Assembly: GCA_019636655.1 (NCBI GenBank)
Contig: JAHBXB010000002.1
Coordinates: forward strand, 880,537-944,536
Length of the DNA stretch: 64,000 bases
DNA from: Phycisphaeraceae bacterium
GTDB taxonomy: Bacteria > Planctomycetota > Phycisphaerae > Phycisphaerales > UBA1924
Direction: 5' to 3'
The translations under genes were made by a program, and so were the position numbers. The notes under the pieces are model-generated. The model saw only the letters and a list, made by a program, of their open reading frames with translations. It was not told the DNA's origin and searched no databases. Positions 1 through 8,255 of the stretch are shown in pieces; the first letter of the stretch is position 1; every line of letters starts with the position of its first letter.

Positions 1-713
1 TCGACATCCTGCAGGGCGTAGATGACGTCGAACCCCGCGACCCACAGCAGCACCATCGCCGCGAGATAGAAGACCGCCGGCGTGTGGGCGAGCGCCGCGG
101 GGTTCACCGCGAGCGCCGCGGCGATCGGCGACGCGGCGAGAGCGCCGCCAAGAAAGAGATGGCAGAGCGCCGTGAATCGCTTCGTGAAGGAGTAGAAGGC
201 AATCCACGCCAGAACGGGAACGCAGAGCGCGAGCGGCCATGGGTTGCCGAAGGCCACCCAGAAGAGAGAACAGGCGCCGATGAACGCGGCCGCCGCCGCG
301 AGAGTGAACAGCATGGCGTCGCGGAGCGGGAGGCGCCCGGAGGCCACGGCCCGCCGGGCAGTGCGCGGGTTTGCAGCGTCGATGCGGCGGTCGGCAATGC
401 GATTGATCATCATCGCCCAGGTGCGCGCAAAGACCATGCAGACGACGACGAGGCCGAGTTGGAGCGAGAACGACTCCCAATGGATACGGGGGGAGGGGGC
501 GTAGGCCGGGCCGAGCGCGGCCATGTCGTTGAGAGCGGTGCTGCCTGCCACTTCGTCCTCGCCCAGTTTCACAATGCGGTGTGGCGCGACGAGGAAGGCG
601 CCGAGCAGGGCGAAGGGAAGGGCGAAGACAGAGTGCGCGAGTTTGATGTCCGCGGCGGCGAGGCGAAGACGGTCGAGGATGCTGGTGGTGGGAACGTGTG
701 AAAGCGAGGTCAT
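1..713 (-). CDS. UbiA-family polyprenyltransferase (partial, C-terminus outside window)
   Basis: Integral membrane prenyltransferase that would attach a polyprenyl chain to an aromatic acid in quinone biosynthesis (UbiA or futalosine-pathway MqnP type). Translated from the ATG at 713, the protein shows a first hydrophobic segment (about residues 27-43), a loop of some 35 residues, further hydrophobic segments, and the family's first Asp-rich motif NRIADRRID at residues 102-110 (NxxxDxxxD, which binds Mg-diphosphate). The last visible residues, WVAGFDVIYALQDVD, are the start of the second Asp-rich motif. The gene runs off the left edge, so about 50-60 residues are missing. A UbiX homologue lies at 62235-62972, consistent with a decarboxylative quinone pathway in the same genome. 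Family assignment is firm; the exact aromatic substrate is inferred. Confidence 0.88.
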   Translation of the reverse strand, partial: MTSLSHVPTTSILDRLRLAAADIKLAHSVFALPFALLGAFLVAPHRIVKLGEDEVAGSTALNDMAALGPAYAPSPRIHWESFSLQLGLVVVCMVFARTWAMMINRIADRRIDAANPRTARRAVASGRLPLRDAMLFTLAAAAAFIGACSLFWVAFGNPWPLALCVPVLAWIAFYSFTKRFTALCHLFLGGALAASPIAAALAVNPAALAHTPAVFYLAAMVLLWVAGFDVIYALQDV

Positions 714-824
714 TGCCCAGCAGAATACGGGGTGTGGCCTCTCGACGCGCGCACTCAAAGCGACGTGCAAGTAGAGTGCTTGCGTGAGGCGTGTTTCCCA
801 AGCGATGGCCGAGGGTGGAGCCTG

Positions 825-920
825 ATGATGCCTCGCCGCGGGATCACGCGGGTTGTGTTGCCGTTGCTGGCGGTGGGCGCGGCGGGCTATTGCGCAGGGC
901 GACTATTCCTCCGGCCGTGA
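825..920 (+). CDS. Possible 31-residue single-span membrane peptide
   Basis: A very short ORF starts at tandem ATG codons (825, 828), 5 bases after a GGTGGAG that could be a ribosome binding site. The peptide has a basic N-terminus (MMPRRG), a hydrophobic stretch of roughly 17 residues (VVLPLLAVGAAGYCAG) and ends RLFLRP. That layout fits a tiny membrane-anchored peptide, but an ORF of this size is expected by chance in GC-rich DNA. No family is recognised. Confidence 0.25.
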   Translation: MMPRRGITRVVLPLLAVGAAGYCAGRLFLRP

Positions 921-979
921 GGGGCGGATTTGTTAAACGGGCCTGGATGGCGGTTTTCGAGTTGTGACTCGGTTGCGAC

Positions 980-998
980 GGCAGGCGGGACGCCTGCC
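980..998. repeat. Short palindromic GC-rich element
   Basis: GGCAGGCG - GGA - CGCCTGCC forms a perfect 8-bp inverted repeat with a 3-base loop, followed by CCACC. Elements of the form GGCAGGCGxxACGCCTGCC recur in many planctomycete genomes (recalled, not searched here). There is no T tract, so it is not a typical intrinsic terminator. Confidence 0.45.
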
Positions 999-1138
999 CC
1001 ACCTGTGTTGCGGCCGGGGCGGCGGGGGTCCTGCACTGCGGGCAGGGATGGGCTGCGATCGCCACGCGAGGGTCGCGCTTGCCCAGGGAGGCTCATCGAG
1101 GCTGGTCGTTGTTCCGCACTGCGGATGCGCGCGGTGCG

Positions 1139-1507
1139 ATGAGGGGGCTCTATTGGGATACGCGGGATGTGTGGCGGGTGTCGACTTTGAACGTGCGGCT
1201 TGGCATGTTGTACCTTCCTCCCTATCTGATCCTTCTGTTTTATTGGTTGTGTTTTCTCGTTTGGCACCGCCTCTTCAAGCTCGCACTCCTTTGCGGCTAC
1301 TTGGTAGCGATGTCTGTGTTCATTCTGTACAGCACCGCCTCGAGGATGCGGAAATCATCTGGAGATCTCGCCGCGGAGCGGGTTCGGCGCGGCGTGTGTC
1401 CGGCGTGCGGGTATCGGATTGCCGGCCTGGGGCGCGAGGACGATGGGTGTGTGGAGTGCCCGGAGTGTGGGGGTGCGTGGGCGGGTGTGGGGGTCGCGGC
1501 GGGGTGA
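1139..1507 (+). CDS. Membrane protein with C-terminal zinc ribbon
   Basis: A 122-residue protein of unknown function. It has two hydrophobic segments in its first half (around YLPPYLILLFYWLCFLVW and LALLCGYLVAMSVFILY) and a C-terminal zinc-ribbon-like pair, CPACGYRI and CPECGGAW. The ATG at 1139 was chosen because the upstream in-frame start at 1079 is TTG; no clear ribosome binding site is visible for either. Its domain order (membrane first, ribbon last) is the reverse of the other small zinc-ribbon membrane proteins at 40867-41340, 41354-41854 and 61742-62245. The ribbon probably binds one zinc ion on the cytoplasmic side; nothing in the neighbourhood gives a more specific role. Confidence 0.65.
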   Translation: MRGLYWDTRDVWRVSTLNVRLGMLYLPPYLILLFYWLCFLVWHRLFKLALLCGYLVAMSVFILYSTASRMRKSSGDLAAERVRRGVCPACGYRIAGLGREDDGCVECPECGGAWAGVGVAAG

Positions 1508-1522
1508 CCGGGAGGCTCGGGC

Positions 1523-3397
1523 TTACGACGTTGGACCCGCTCTGGGGAGCGGGGGCCAGAGGATCCAGTCGCCGCGGGCGGTGTCGAGTTGTTCGAGTTC
1601 GTCGGGGGAGAGCGGCAGGGCGGCGCGGAACTTCTTGAGCAGGTACAGATCGTGGACGGCGGAGCGGCCGCGTTCGGTAGCGGGGGCGGCGGCGCCGTTG
1701 TCGGCCTGGTCGGCGCCGACGGAGTAGATGAGTGGAAGATCGCGGCCGGGGGTCGGGGGGAGGTAGCGCAGGGGTTGGCCGTCGAAGGGATCAATCGGGA
1801 GCGCGGGGAGGTAGGAGGGGACAACGTCGCTGAGCGCGGCGGGCCACTGGCCGGTGGCGAGGCGGGAGGAGGCGGCGGCGAGGAGGGCGAGCGCGGCGTC
1901 GCGGCGGGCGAGGAAGAGGTCGCGAGAGGCGAAGACGGAGGTGGCGGGGTGTCCGTCGATGCTCACGAGGGACGCGAGGAAGGGGACGGCGGTCGCGATG
2001 CCGGAGTTCATCAGGTCGGCGTACGCGCGGTCGCTGGTGCGCTGGTCGTGGCGCCAGGGCGAGAGCGAGTCGTCGACGGCGGCGGCGGCGACGAAGAGCC
2101 TGGCCTTGTCCATGATCTGGGCACGCGAGGGCATGATCGCGCTCTGGATGGGCTGGACGGCTTTGAGGAGCGGGAAGCCCCTGGGGCGGGCGACGCCGAA
2201 GTCGTCGTAGAGCCGGTCCATCGCGGGGCCGCCGATGAAGTGGCCGTCGCCGCGGCCGTTGTCGCTGAAGAAGCGCTGGAGGATGTCGTCGATGAAGAGG
2301 AGTTCAGGGGAGAGGTCGATCGGGATGCGGCCGCCGCCGCCGAACGCGGCGATGGAGTGCGCGAGGGCGCGGAGGTCGGCGCGGGAGAGCAGGCCGGGGC
2401 TGGCGGCGTGCTTCAGGACGGTGTCGACGGCGAGATCAGCGATGACGATTCCGACGCGCTTGCTGATCTGGAACTGCTCCTGCATCGCGTGCGTGGCAAT
2501 GCCGAGGAGCGCCTCGATGTCGGCGAGGAAGCGGGCGCTGTCTTTGCGGGAGGCGGCGAGGGCGGCATCGGAGCGGAGCCAGCGGGCATCTCGTCGCATC
2601 TCGCCCAGGTGGGGGAGGAGGATGCCGACGACCAAAGGGTTCTCGGATTGGGGCTCGACGGAGGGATCGAAGGTGTAGGTGGGGTTGCTGACTTCCAGGG
2701 CCTTGCCGTAGTCGGGGTCCATGCCGGCGGAGTAGGTGCAACCGAGGACGGGGCGGGCCGCGGCTTCGCGGAGGGTGGCGAGGGCGGGGGCGTGGGCGTC
2801 GAGCCAGGCGACCATCAGGTCCCAGTTCTTCTCGCCGGGGCCGGAGGGGTCGCCGCCGTCGGCATCGGACATGAACTCGGGGATGGCGCCGAACTCCTTC
2901 TTGGCCTGGATGTAGAGGGGCCAGGCGCGCTCGGCGACGGGGGAACGGGTGACCTGAGCATTAAGTTCGCCCGCGATGTTGCGGGTGACATTGGGCGAGA
3001 CGAGGAAGAAGCGGGCGCACAGGAGGGCATAGGTGACGGCGCAGGCGAGGAGGAACCACGCGGCGGCGCGGAGGGCGGCGCGGGAGGTGCGCCACCAGAG
3101 GGGGCGCAGGCGCTTGCGGGCGGCGGTGATGAGGCGGGCGGCGCGGCGCGGGTCGCCGAAGGTCGAGGCGAGATCGGCGGGGGAGGCGCCGGCGTCGATG
3201 CCGTCGAGGAAGTGGGCGCAGAGTTCGCGGGCGACCTCGGCGCGTTCGGTGTTCCAGAGGCGGCAGGCGGCGGTGACGGCGAGGACGAGGTCGGCGAGGG
3301 GCGCGGGGAGGGTGGAGGCGTGGACGATGGCCGCGGCGGAGTTGTCGGCGGGGCGGCGCTGGGCATCATCCGCGGCGGGGGCGGCGGTGGTGTTCAT
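1523..3397 (-). CDS. Large membrane-anchored protein coupled to PadR
   Basis: A 624-residue protein of unknown function. The N-terminal 75 or so residues look like the helical domain seen in PadR-partner proteins (HAAS/DUF1700-like: WNTERAEVARELCAHF, GDPRRAARLI), followed by one transmembrane helix (about residues 83-104) and a large extracytoplasmic domain. The C-terminal part contains DPFDGQPLRY and LIYSVGAD, which I associate with planctomycete secreted or envelope proteins. The start is the ATG at 3397, which overlaps the stop of padR as ATGA, so translation is coupled. The open frame continues upstream but only as a Pro/Arg-rich shadow of padR. The PadR protein probably controls its level; an envelope-sensing role is inference. 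Confidence 0.75.
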   Translation of the reverse strand: MNTTAAPAADDAQRRPADNSAAAIVHASTLPAPLADLVLAVTAACRLWNTERAEVARELCAHFLDGIDAGASPADLASTFGDPRRAARLITAARKRLRPLWWRTSRAALRAAAWFLLACAVTYALLCARFFLVSPNVTRNIAGELNAQVTRSPVAERAWPLYIQAKKEFGAIPEFMSDADGGDPSGPGEKNWDLMVAWLDAHAPALATLREAAARPVLGCTYSAGMDPDYGKALEVSNPTYTFDPSVEPQSENPLVVGILLPHLGEMRRDARWLRSDAALAASRKDSARFLADIEALLGIATHAMQEQFQISKRVGIVIADLAVDTVLKHAASPGLLSRADLRALAHSIAAFGGGGRIPIDLSPELLFIDDILQRFFSDNGRGDGHFIGGPAMDRLYDDFGVARPRGFPLLKAVQPIQSAIMPSRAQIMDKARLFVAAAAVDDSLSPWRHDQRTSDRAYADLMNSGIATAVPFLASLVSIDGHPATSVFASRDLFLARRDAALALLAAASSRLATGQWPAALSDVVPSYLPALPIDPFDGQPLRYLPPTPGRDLPLIYSVGADQADNGAAAPATERGRSAVHDLYLLKKFRAALPLSPDELEQLDTARGDWILWPPLPRAGPTS

Positions 3398-3753
3398 GCG
3401 GTCGCTCCGGGGGCGAGGCGGGCGGGGTCGAGGATGCCGAGGTTGGCCATGGCCTCGGCGAGGGCCTGCCACTGTCTGATGTCGGCGGCGAGGCGTTTGC
3501 GGCCCTTGTCTGTGAGGCGGTAGTACTTGCGGTCGCGGCCGGACTCGGCCTCGCGCCATGCGGCTTCGACGAGGCCCTTGGCCTCGAGGTTGTAGAGGAG
3601 TGGGTAGAGGGTGGACTGGCCCATGGCGAGGACGCCGTCGCTGCGCTGTGAGAGGGCCTCGACGAGCTGGTAGCCGTACATCTCGCCGCGGTGGAGGAGC
3701 TTGAGGACGGCGACGGGGCCGGCGCCGCGCATGAGTTCGCGTTCGATTCGCAT
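3394..3753 (-). CDS. PadR-family transcriptional regulator
   Basis: A 119-residue winged-helix regulator. The family core is clear: GEMYGYQLVEAL in the first helices, the recognition-helix region MGQSTLYPLLYNLEAKGLV, and the wing with RKYYRLTDKGRKRL. The ATG at 3753 (MRIEREL) matches where PadR proteins normally begin; an ATG at 3795 in the same frame would add 14 residues and would lie inside the upstream palindrome, so it is less likely. The stop overlaps the start of the following membrane protein by four bases. PadR proteins usually repress their own operon, and the palindrome at 3791-3803 is a plausible operator. Confidence 0.9.
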   Translation of the reverse strand: MRIERELMRGAGPVAVLKLLHRGEMYGYQLVEALSQRSDGVLAMGQSTLYPLLYNLEAKGLVEAAWREAESGRDRKYYRLTDKGRKRLAADIRQWQALAEAMANLGILDPARLAPGATA

Positions 3754-3790
3754 GGGTGGGGTTCCGAGGGGGACGGTCGGGGTGTGGCCG

Positions 3791-3803
3791 CACATACTAT
3801 GTG
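3791..3803. promoter_or_regulatory. Candidate PadR operator palindrome
   Basis: CACATA-C-TATGTG is a perfect inverted repeat around one central base, 38 bases upstream of the padR start and within its likely promoter (a TAGTAT hexamer overlaps it on the minus strand). PadR proteins commonly bind ATGT/ACAT-type dyads. Position and symmetry support an autoregulatory operator; binding is inferred. Confidence 0.5.
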
Positions 3804-4087
3804 TAACGGGGTATATGAGTGGGATGCCGCGGGGTTGCGGGGGTTTCCCGGGAGGCGGAGGTCGGCTTGAATGGGAAGGAGGGGGCTCTGTAGGGGCGTG
3901 GCGAGGGGAGCGGGGTACAGCGGCGGGGTGTGATGGCCGATTCTGGGAGCGTCGCGGGCGGATTGGGGAGTTCTTGTTGGGCGCGGGGGCGATAACGTCG
4001 TGCTCGCGGTGCTACAAATCGATCGCGATGGGATGGGTGCGGGGGTGGAGTCGATGTTGGCCCACCTGTTCACGGAGCGGTGTTGAC

Positions 4088-5356
4088 ATGAGCAAGGACC
4101 TGACGATTGTCGTGACCGGGGCCGGCGGCTTTATCGGCGGCCACTTGGTGGATCACTTCCGGAAGATGGGGGTGAAGCGGATCAAGGCCGCGGACATCAA
4201 GCCGCTGGACGAGTGGTACCAGGTGTTCCGGGATGTGGAGAACCACGCGGGTCCGGGGTCTCCCAAGGGCGGCGGCGGGGACTGCCGGGACTTCAAGACG
4301 TGCCGGGCGCTGTGCCAGGGCGCGGACGAGGTGTACCAGCTGGCGGCGGACATGGGTGGGATGGGATTCATCGAGAACAACAAGGCGCTGTGCATGCTGA
4401 GCGTGATGACGAACACGCACATGCTGCTGGCGGCGCAGGAGGCGGGGGTGAAGAACTTCTTCTACTCCTCGTCGGCGTGCGTGTACAACGCGGAGAAGCA
4501 GAAGGACCCGCGGGTGACGGCGCTGAAGGAGGCGGATGCGTACCCGGGTCTGCCGGAGGACGGGTACGGGTGGGAGAAACTGTTCTCGGAGCGGATGTGC
4601 CGGCACTTCCGGGAGGACTTCGGGCTCAAGACGCGGGTGGCGCGGTTCCACAACGTGTACGGGCCGAACGGGACGTGGGAGGGTGGCCGGGAGAAGGCGC
4701 CCGCGGCGATCTGCCGGAAGGTGATCGCGGCGGTGGTATCGGGGCAGCACGAGATCGAGATCTGGGGTGACGGGACGCAGACGCGGTCGTTCATGTACAT
4801 CGATGACTGCGTGAAGGGGATCAACCTGATCACGCACTCGGGGATCCTGGAGCCGATCAACCTCGGGTCGTCGGAGCTGGTGACGATCAACCAGCTGGTG
4901 GACATCGCGGAGAAGATCGCGGGGATCCGTCTGAACCGGACGTACAAGCTTGATGCGCCGCGGGGCGTGGCGGGGCGGAACAGCGACAACAAGAAGATCG
5001 TCGGGTACCTGGGGTGGGAGCCGGACACGCGCCTGCGGGACGGGATGGAGCGGACGTACCGGTGGATCTACGACGAGTTCACGGCGAAGTACAACGCGAA
5101 GTCGGCGCGGACGGTATCGGTGAGCACGTTCAGCCACGGGGCGAAGGCGATCCCGGGCGACGGGTACAACGCCGAGAGCCGGAACATGGACACGTGGCGG
5201 CAGGGGATCCCCGCCGGGTACGGCAGCGCCAAGGAGGCGAAGGCCAAGGCGAAGAAGGGCAAGCCGACGAAGGCGAAGTCGAACGGGAAGGCGGCGAGCG
5301 GCTCGAAGAAGGGTGCTCGCCGGGTGTCGAGCCGCAAGCGGGTCACGCGGCGGTAG
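4088..5356 (+). CDS. GDP-mannose 3,5-epimerase with basic tail
   Basis: Short-chain dehydrogenase-type epimerase predicted to convert GDP-D-mannose to GDP-L-galactose (and possibly GDP-L-gulose), NAD-dependent and cytosolic. The Rossmann motif GAGGFIGG is at residues 10-17. Signature stretches of the plant-type enzyme follow: QLAADMGGMGFIE, SSSACVYN (with the catalytic Cys), YGWEKL (Tyr-x3-Lys), RFHNVYGPNGTWEGGREKAP and GRNSDNKKIVGYLGW. The ATG at 4088 directly precedes MSKDLTIVVTG. The enzyme core is about 340 residues; the remaining 80 or so form an extra tail that becomes Lys/Ala-rich (residues 381-422, many KAK and KKGK units), unlike known epimerases. It opens the surface-glycan locus and probably supplies an L-galactose-type sugar together with the GDP-fucose-synthase-like enzyme at 7241. 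Confidence 0.92.
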   Translation: MSKDLTIVVTGAGGFIGGHLVDHFRKMGVKRIKAADIKPLDEWYQVFRDVENHAGPGSPKGGGGDCRDFKTCRALCQGADEVYQLAADMGGMGFIENNKALCMLSVMTNTHMLLAAQEAGVKNFFYSSSACVYNAEKQKDPRVTALKEADAYPGLPEDGYGWEKLFSERMCRHFREDFGLKTRVARFHNVYGPNGTWEGGREKAPAAICRKVIAAVVSGQHEIEIWGDGTQTRSFMYIDDCVKGINLITHSGILEPINLGSSELVTINQLVDIAEKIAGIRLNRTYKLDAPRGVAGRNSDNKKIVGYLGWEPDTRLRDGMERTYRWIYDEFTAKYNAKSARTVSVSTFSHGAKAIPGDGYNAESRNMDTWRQGIPAGYGSAKEAKAKAKKGKPTKAKSNGKAASGSKKGARRVSSRKRVTRR

Positions 5357-5394
5357 CCCCCCGCGCCCCCACCACACCCCCTTGGATGTGACGG

Positions 5395-5419
5395 CCCCGC
5401 GGGCGTATTCGCGCGGGGG
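5395..5419 (+). terminator. Weak terminator-like hairpin
   Basis: CCCCGCG and a downstream CGCGGGG can pair across a short loop about 40 bases after the epimerase stop. Only a weak T-containing stretch (GTTGTCG) follows, so termination is uncertain. Confidence 0.3.
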
Positions 5420-5617
5420 TTGTCGCGTTGGGCGGGGCCGGGCGGGGTGTGAGGGGGATGCAAGGATTCCCGGGCGGTTGCAGGCGGGGGAGGCGGCACA
5501 AACTGCACAGAGTCTCGGGGCTTCCAGGGCCGTGCATGGTCCCGCTTCCGTATGGATAGGAATATTGGGGGGATGGGAGGCTCGGCGGTCGGCGCGGGTT
5601 CCCAGCGGAGGTTGCAC

Positions 5618-7180
5618 ATGATCGGACGCACGCGGCTGGTGATGATGACGGTGGTGGCGGCGGCCGCAATGGCGGTGGGGTCGACGGCGGCGCGTGGGCA
5701 GACGGTGGGACAGGCGCAGAGCGCTGGGGAGCGTCCGTTCTCGTTGTACTGGCTGACCGGGTCGATCCAAGATGATGCGTGGGCGAACCGGATCGACTTC
5801 CGAGGGCTGCCGATGCGGCTGGATATCCGGTGCCTGGACCAGGGGGTGCTCGGGTACTACCCGTTCCCTGGGCCGCACCTGATTGACCAGGATCCCAACT
5901 ACATGGCGCGGCACCTGCCGAAGGTGCGCGAGTGGACGCAGCGGCTGATCCCGGACCCCAACTACGACGGCCTTGTGTGGATTGACTACGAGATCTGGTG
6001 GCCGGTGTGGGAGTGGACGCCGGATGAGCCGAGTTCACCGGATCCGCTGGCCTACGACTATGACATCAAGTCGGATTGGCGCGAGCACATGCGCCAGAAC
6101 CACGCAAACTTGCTGGCGGGGCTGAGCGCGGAGCAGCAGGAGCAGGTGATCATCGACCGGTACGAGCAGGTATGCAAGATGTTCTGGACGCAGACCATCC
6201 GCGAGGTCAAGATGATGCGGCCGCGGGCGAAGGTGGGGTTCTATTCGGCGCCGCCGGTGGGCTTTTTCTGGGCACTGAACGAGCCGGAACGGGTGCGGGA
6301 GATCAACGACACGAAGCTGGCGTGGCTGTGGGAAGAGTGCGATGTGCTGTTCCCGTCCATCTACCAGGGATGGGAGGCCGTCGAGCGGCCTGACGGTACC
6401 GCCTACGAGCGGGACCGGTTTATCGCGAATACGAACAAGGTACCGGCGATTGACAACGAACGGTGGATGCGGTTTCTCGTGGAAGAATGCAAGCGAGTCG
6501 CACGAGGCAAGCCGGTGTACGCGGTGATCTGGTCGAAGTACAACGGGCGGGATCCCGTGAATAACCCGCAGTTTGTCGCGGAGACGAACCTGAAGCAGAT
6601 GGTCGAGATCCCCAAGGATGTCGGGGCGGACGGCATCGTTGTCTGGGACTACTTCTACAACTGGCAGCAGTTCCTGGACTTCCGGGAGTTCTGGAACACC
6701 AAGTATGGCCCTCGCCTGCTCTCAGTACTGGCGCCCGCCGAACGGGCGAATGTGAACTTCCGGTTCGACATGATCCACCGCACCTCGGAAGGCCGGACGC
6801 TGATCCTGCGCGATGCCGGCGCGCCGGCGCCGACTCCCGAGCCGCCGCCGGCGGGACCAGACGGGATGGTTCCGACTCGACTGGACCCGCAGAAGTTGAA
6901 CCACTCAGCGCATCCTGGGAAGGTGGACACGCGCGTTCCCCAGCGGAGCACCCCGGGTGCGACCGCGCCTGTCGGCGCGGCGCCGCTGCCGACATCGGCT
7001 ACCGGGGGCGGAGTGGATCGACCGCCAGTGGTGGTGCCCGCGAGTTCGCCGCGGCCGGCGGGGGATACGCCGCCCAAAGCCGGGCCTGTAGTGGTGGTGC
7101 CCGGGCAGACGAGCAAGGATTCGCTGCTGATCGGCCCGCTGGCCGGTGCAGACGGCCAGGTGACGATCGTCAAGCCGTAG
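5618..7180 (+). CDS. Secreted GH56 (hyaluronidase)-like glycoside hydrolase
   Basis: A 520-residue exported protein resembling glycoside hydrolase family 56. The ATG at 5618 follows GGAGG by 6 bases and begins a signal peptide (MIGRTRLVMMTVVAAAAMAVG, cleavage likely near ARGQ). The conserved acid pair of hyaluronidases appears as D123-Y-E125 in VWIDYEIWWPVW (family pattern D-W-E). Other family stretches are KMMRPRAKVGFYSAP, LAWLWEECDVLFPSIYQ and GADGIVVWDYF, in the expected order. The last 125 or so residues are Pro/Ala-rich and low in complexity. It lies between two GDP-sugar enzymes, so it may trim or remodel the polysaccharide made by this locus. The substrate is unlikely to be hyaluronan itself. 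The fold assignment comes from motif order read by eye. Confidence 0.78.
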   Translation: MIGRTRLVMMTVVAAAAMAVGSTAARGQTVGQAQSAGERPFSLYWLTGSIQDDAWANRIDFRGLPMRLDIRCLDQGVLGYYPFPGPHLIDQDPNYMARHLPKVREWTQRLIPDPNYDGLVWIDYEIWWPVWEWTPDEPSSPDPLAYDYDIKSDWREHMRQNHANLLAGLSAEQQEQVIIDRYEQVCKMFWTQTIREVKMMRPRAKVGFYSAPPVGFFWALNEPERVREINDTKLAWLWEECDVLFPSIYQGWEAVERPDGTAYERDRFIANTNKVPAIDNERWMRFLVEECKRVARGKPVYAVIWSKYNGRDPVNNPQFVAETNLKQMVEIPKDVGADGIVVWDYFYNWQQFLDFREFWNTKYGPRLLSVLAPAERANVNFRFDMIHRTSEGRTLILRDAGAPAPTPEPPPAGPDGMVPTRLDPQKLNHSAHPGKVDTRVPQRSTPGATAPVGAAPLPTSATGGGVDRPPVVVPASSPRPAGDTPPKAGPVVVVPGQTSKDSLLIGPLAGADGQVTIVKP

Positions 7181-7240
7181 CGGACCGGCACGGATTGCAA
7201 TGGAAATGGCCGTTCGCGCGGGCGCGTGTACACTCAGCCG

Positions 7241-8227
7241 ATGCCCGGGGCATTTGATTGGTCATCTCGGCGGGTGATTGTGACCGGGGGCGCGGGGTTC
7301 CTGGGGCGCGAGGTGTGCCGGCTGCTGCGCGAGCGGGGGCTGCCGGAAGCAAGCCTGGTGGTGCCCCGGCGGCGCGATTTCGACCTGACCTCCGAGGCGG
7401 CGGTGGGGCGGCTATACGCGGCGGCGTTCGGCGGCAGGCCGGCGGACATGGTGCTGCACATGGCCGCGGAGGTGGGAGGGATCGGGGCGAACCGGGACAA
7501 CCCGGGGCGGTACTTCTTCGCGAACATGGCGATGGCGCTGCACCTGATCGAGCAGGCGCGGGCGGGAGGCCTGGAAGCGGGACGGGGGAAGTTCGTGCAG
7601 GTGGGGAGTATCTGCGCCTACCCTAAGTTCACACCAGTGCCGTTCCGCGAGGAGGAGTTGTGGAACGGGTACCCGGAGGAGACCAACGCGCCGTACGGGG
7701 TGGCGAAGAAGGCGGCGTGGCAGATGCTGGATGCGTACCACCGGCAGTACGGGATGCGGTGTGCTTATGTACTGCCGGTGAACCTGTACGGGCCGCACGA
7801 CAACTTTGATCTGCACTCCTCGCACGTGATCCCCGCGCTGGTCCGCAAGTGCGTGGAGGCGAAGCGGCGCGGCGACAGGGGCATCACGGTGTGGGGGACG
7901 GGCGCCGCGTCGCGGGAGTTCCTGTACGTGGACGACGCGGCGGAGGCGATCGTACGGGCAGCGGAGGTGATGGACGATCCGACGCCGATCAACATCGGGG
8001 CGTCGTTCGAAATCACGATCCGGGACCTGGTGGGGCTGATCGTGCGGCTGACGGGGTTCGAAGGCGAGGTACGGTGGGACGCGAGCAAGCCGGATGGGCA
8101 GCCGCGGCGGTGCCTGGATACCAGCCGGGCGAAGTCGCTGTTGGGGTGGCAGGCGCGGGTGTCGTTCGAGGAGGGGCTCAAGCGGACGATCGAGTGGTAC
8201 GAGCAGCGAGGATCGGCGGCAACCTGA
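7241..8227 (+). CDS. GDP-L-fucose synthase-like NAD(P)-dependent epimerase/reductase
   Basis: A 328-residue SDR-family sugar nucleotide enzyme close to GDP-L-fucose synthase (Fcl/WcaG), which epimerises and reduces GDP-4-keto-6-deoxy-mannose. Visible motifs are the NADP-binding GGAGFLG, the family stretch [25 protein letters not shown], the catalytic YGVAK (Tyr-x3-Lys), [10 protein letters not shown] with HVIPAL, and [11 protein letters not shown]. Length matches the family. The ATG at 7241 is followed at once by the Rossmann fold. It lies 60 bases after the GH56-like gene and just before a methyltransferase on the same strand, probably one transcription unit. No GDP-mannose 4,6-dehydratase is in the window, so the actual substrate may differ. 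Confidence 0.85.
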   Translation: MPGAFDWSSRRVIVTGGAGFLGREVCRLLRERGLPEASLVVPRRRDFDLTSEAAVGRLYAAAFGGRPADMVLHMAAEVGGIGANRDNPGRYFFANMAMALHLIEQARAGGLEAGRGKFVQVGSICAYPKFTPVPFREEELWNGYPEETNAPYGVAKKAAWQMLDAYHRQYGMRCAYVLPVNLYGPHDNFDLHSSHVIPALVRKCVEAKRRGDRGITVWGTGAASREFLYVDDAAEAIVRAAEVMDDPTPINIGASFEITIRDLVGLIVRLTGFEGEVRWDASKPDGQPRRCLDTSRAKSLLGWQARVSFEEGLKRTIEWYEQRGSAAT

Positions 8228-8255
8228 TGTGGTCCTGATGGACCGGAGACGGGAC

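Larger units (their letters stand above)
714..1138. other. Intergenic stretch with no firm gene
   Basis: This 425-base gap separates the prenyltransferase start from the zinc-ribbon membrane gene. Apart from a possible 31-residue ORF (825-920) and a short palindromic repeat (980-998), I see nothing that can be supported. The reading frames crossing it have alternative starts only and arginine/proline-rich translations typical of shadows in GC-rich DNA. Confidence 0.5.

Noticed and set aside
1589-3523. Long plus-strand open frame (about 640 codons) opposite the membrane-protein gene
   Set aside because: Translation is Gly/Glu/Val-rich without domains; it is the antisense shadow of the PadR-partner gene, which has a clear transmembrane helix and coupled start.
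3701-4087. N-terminal extension of the epimerase frame
   Set aside because: The open frame continues 129 codons upstream of 4088 but overlaps padR antisense and is low in complexity; the SDR fold starts right after the ATG at 4088.
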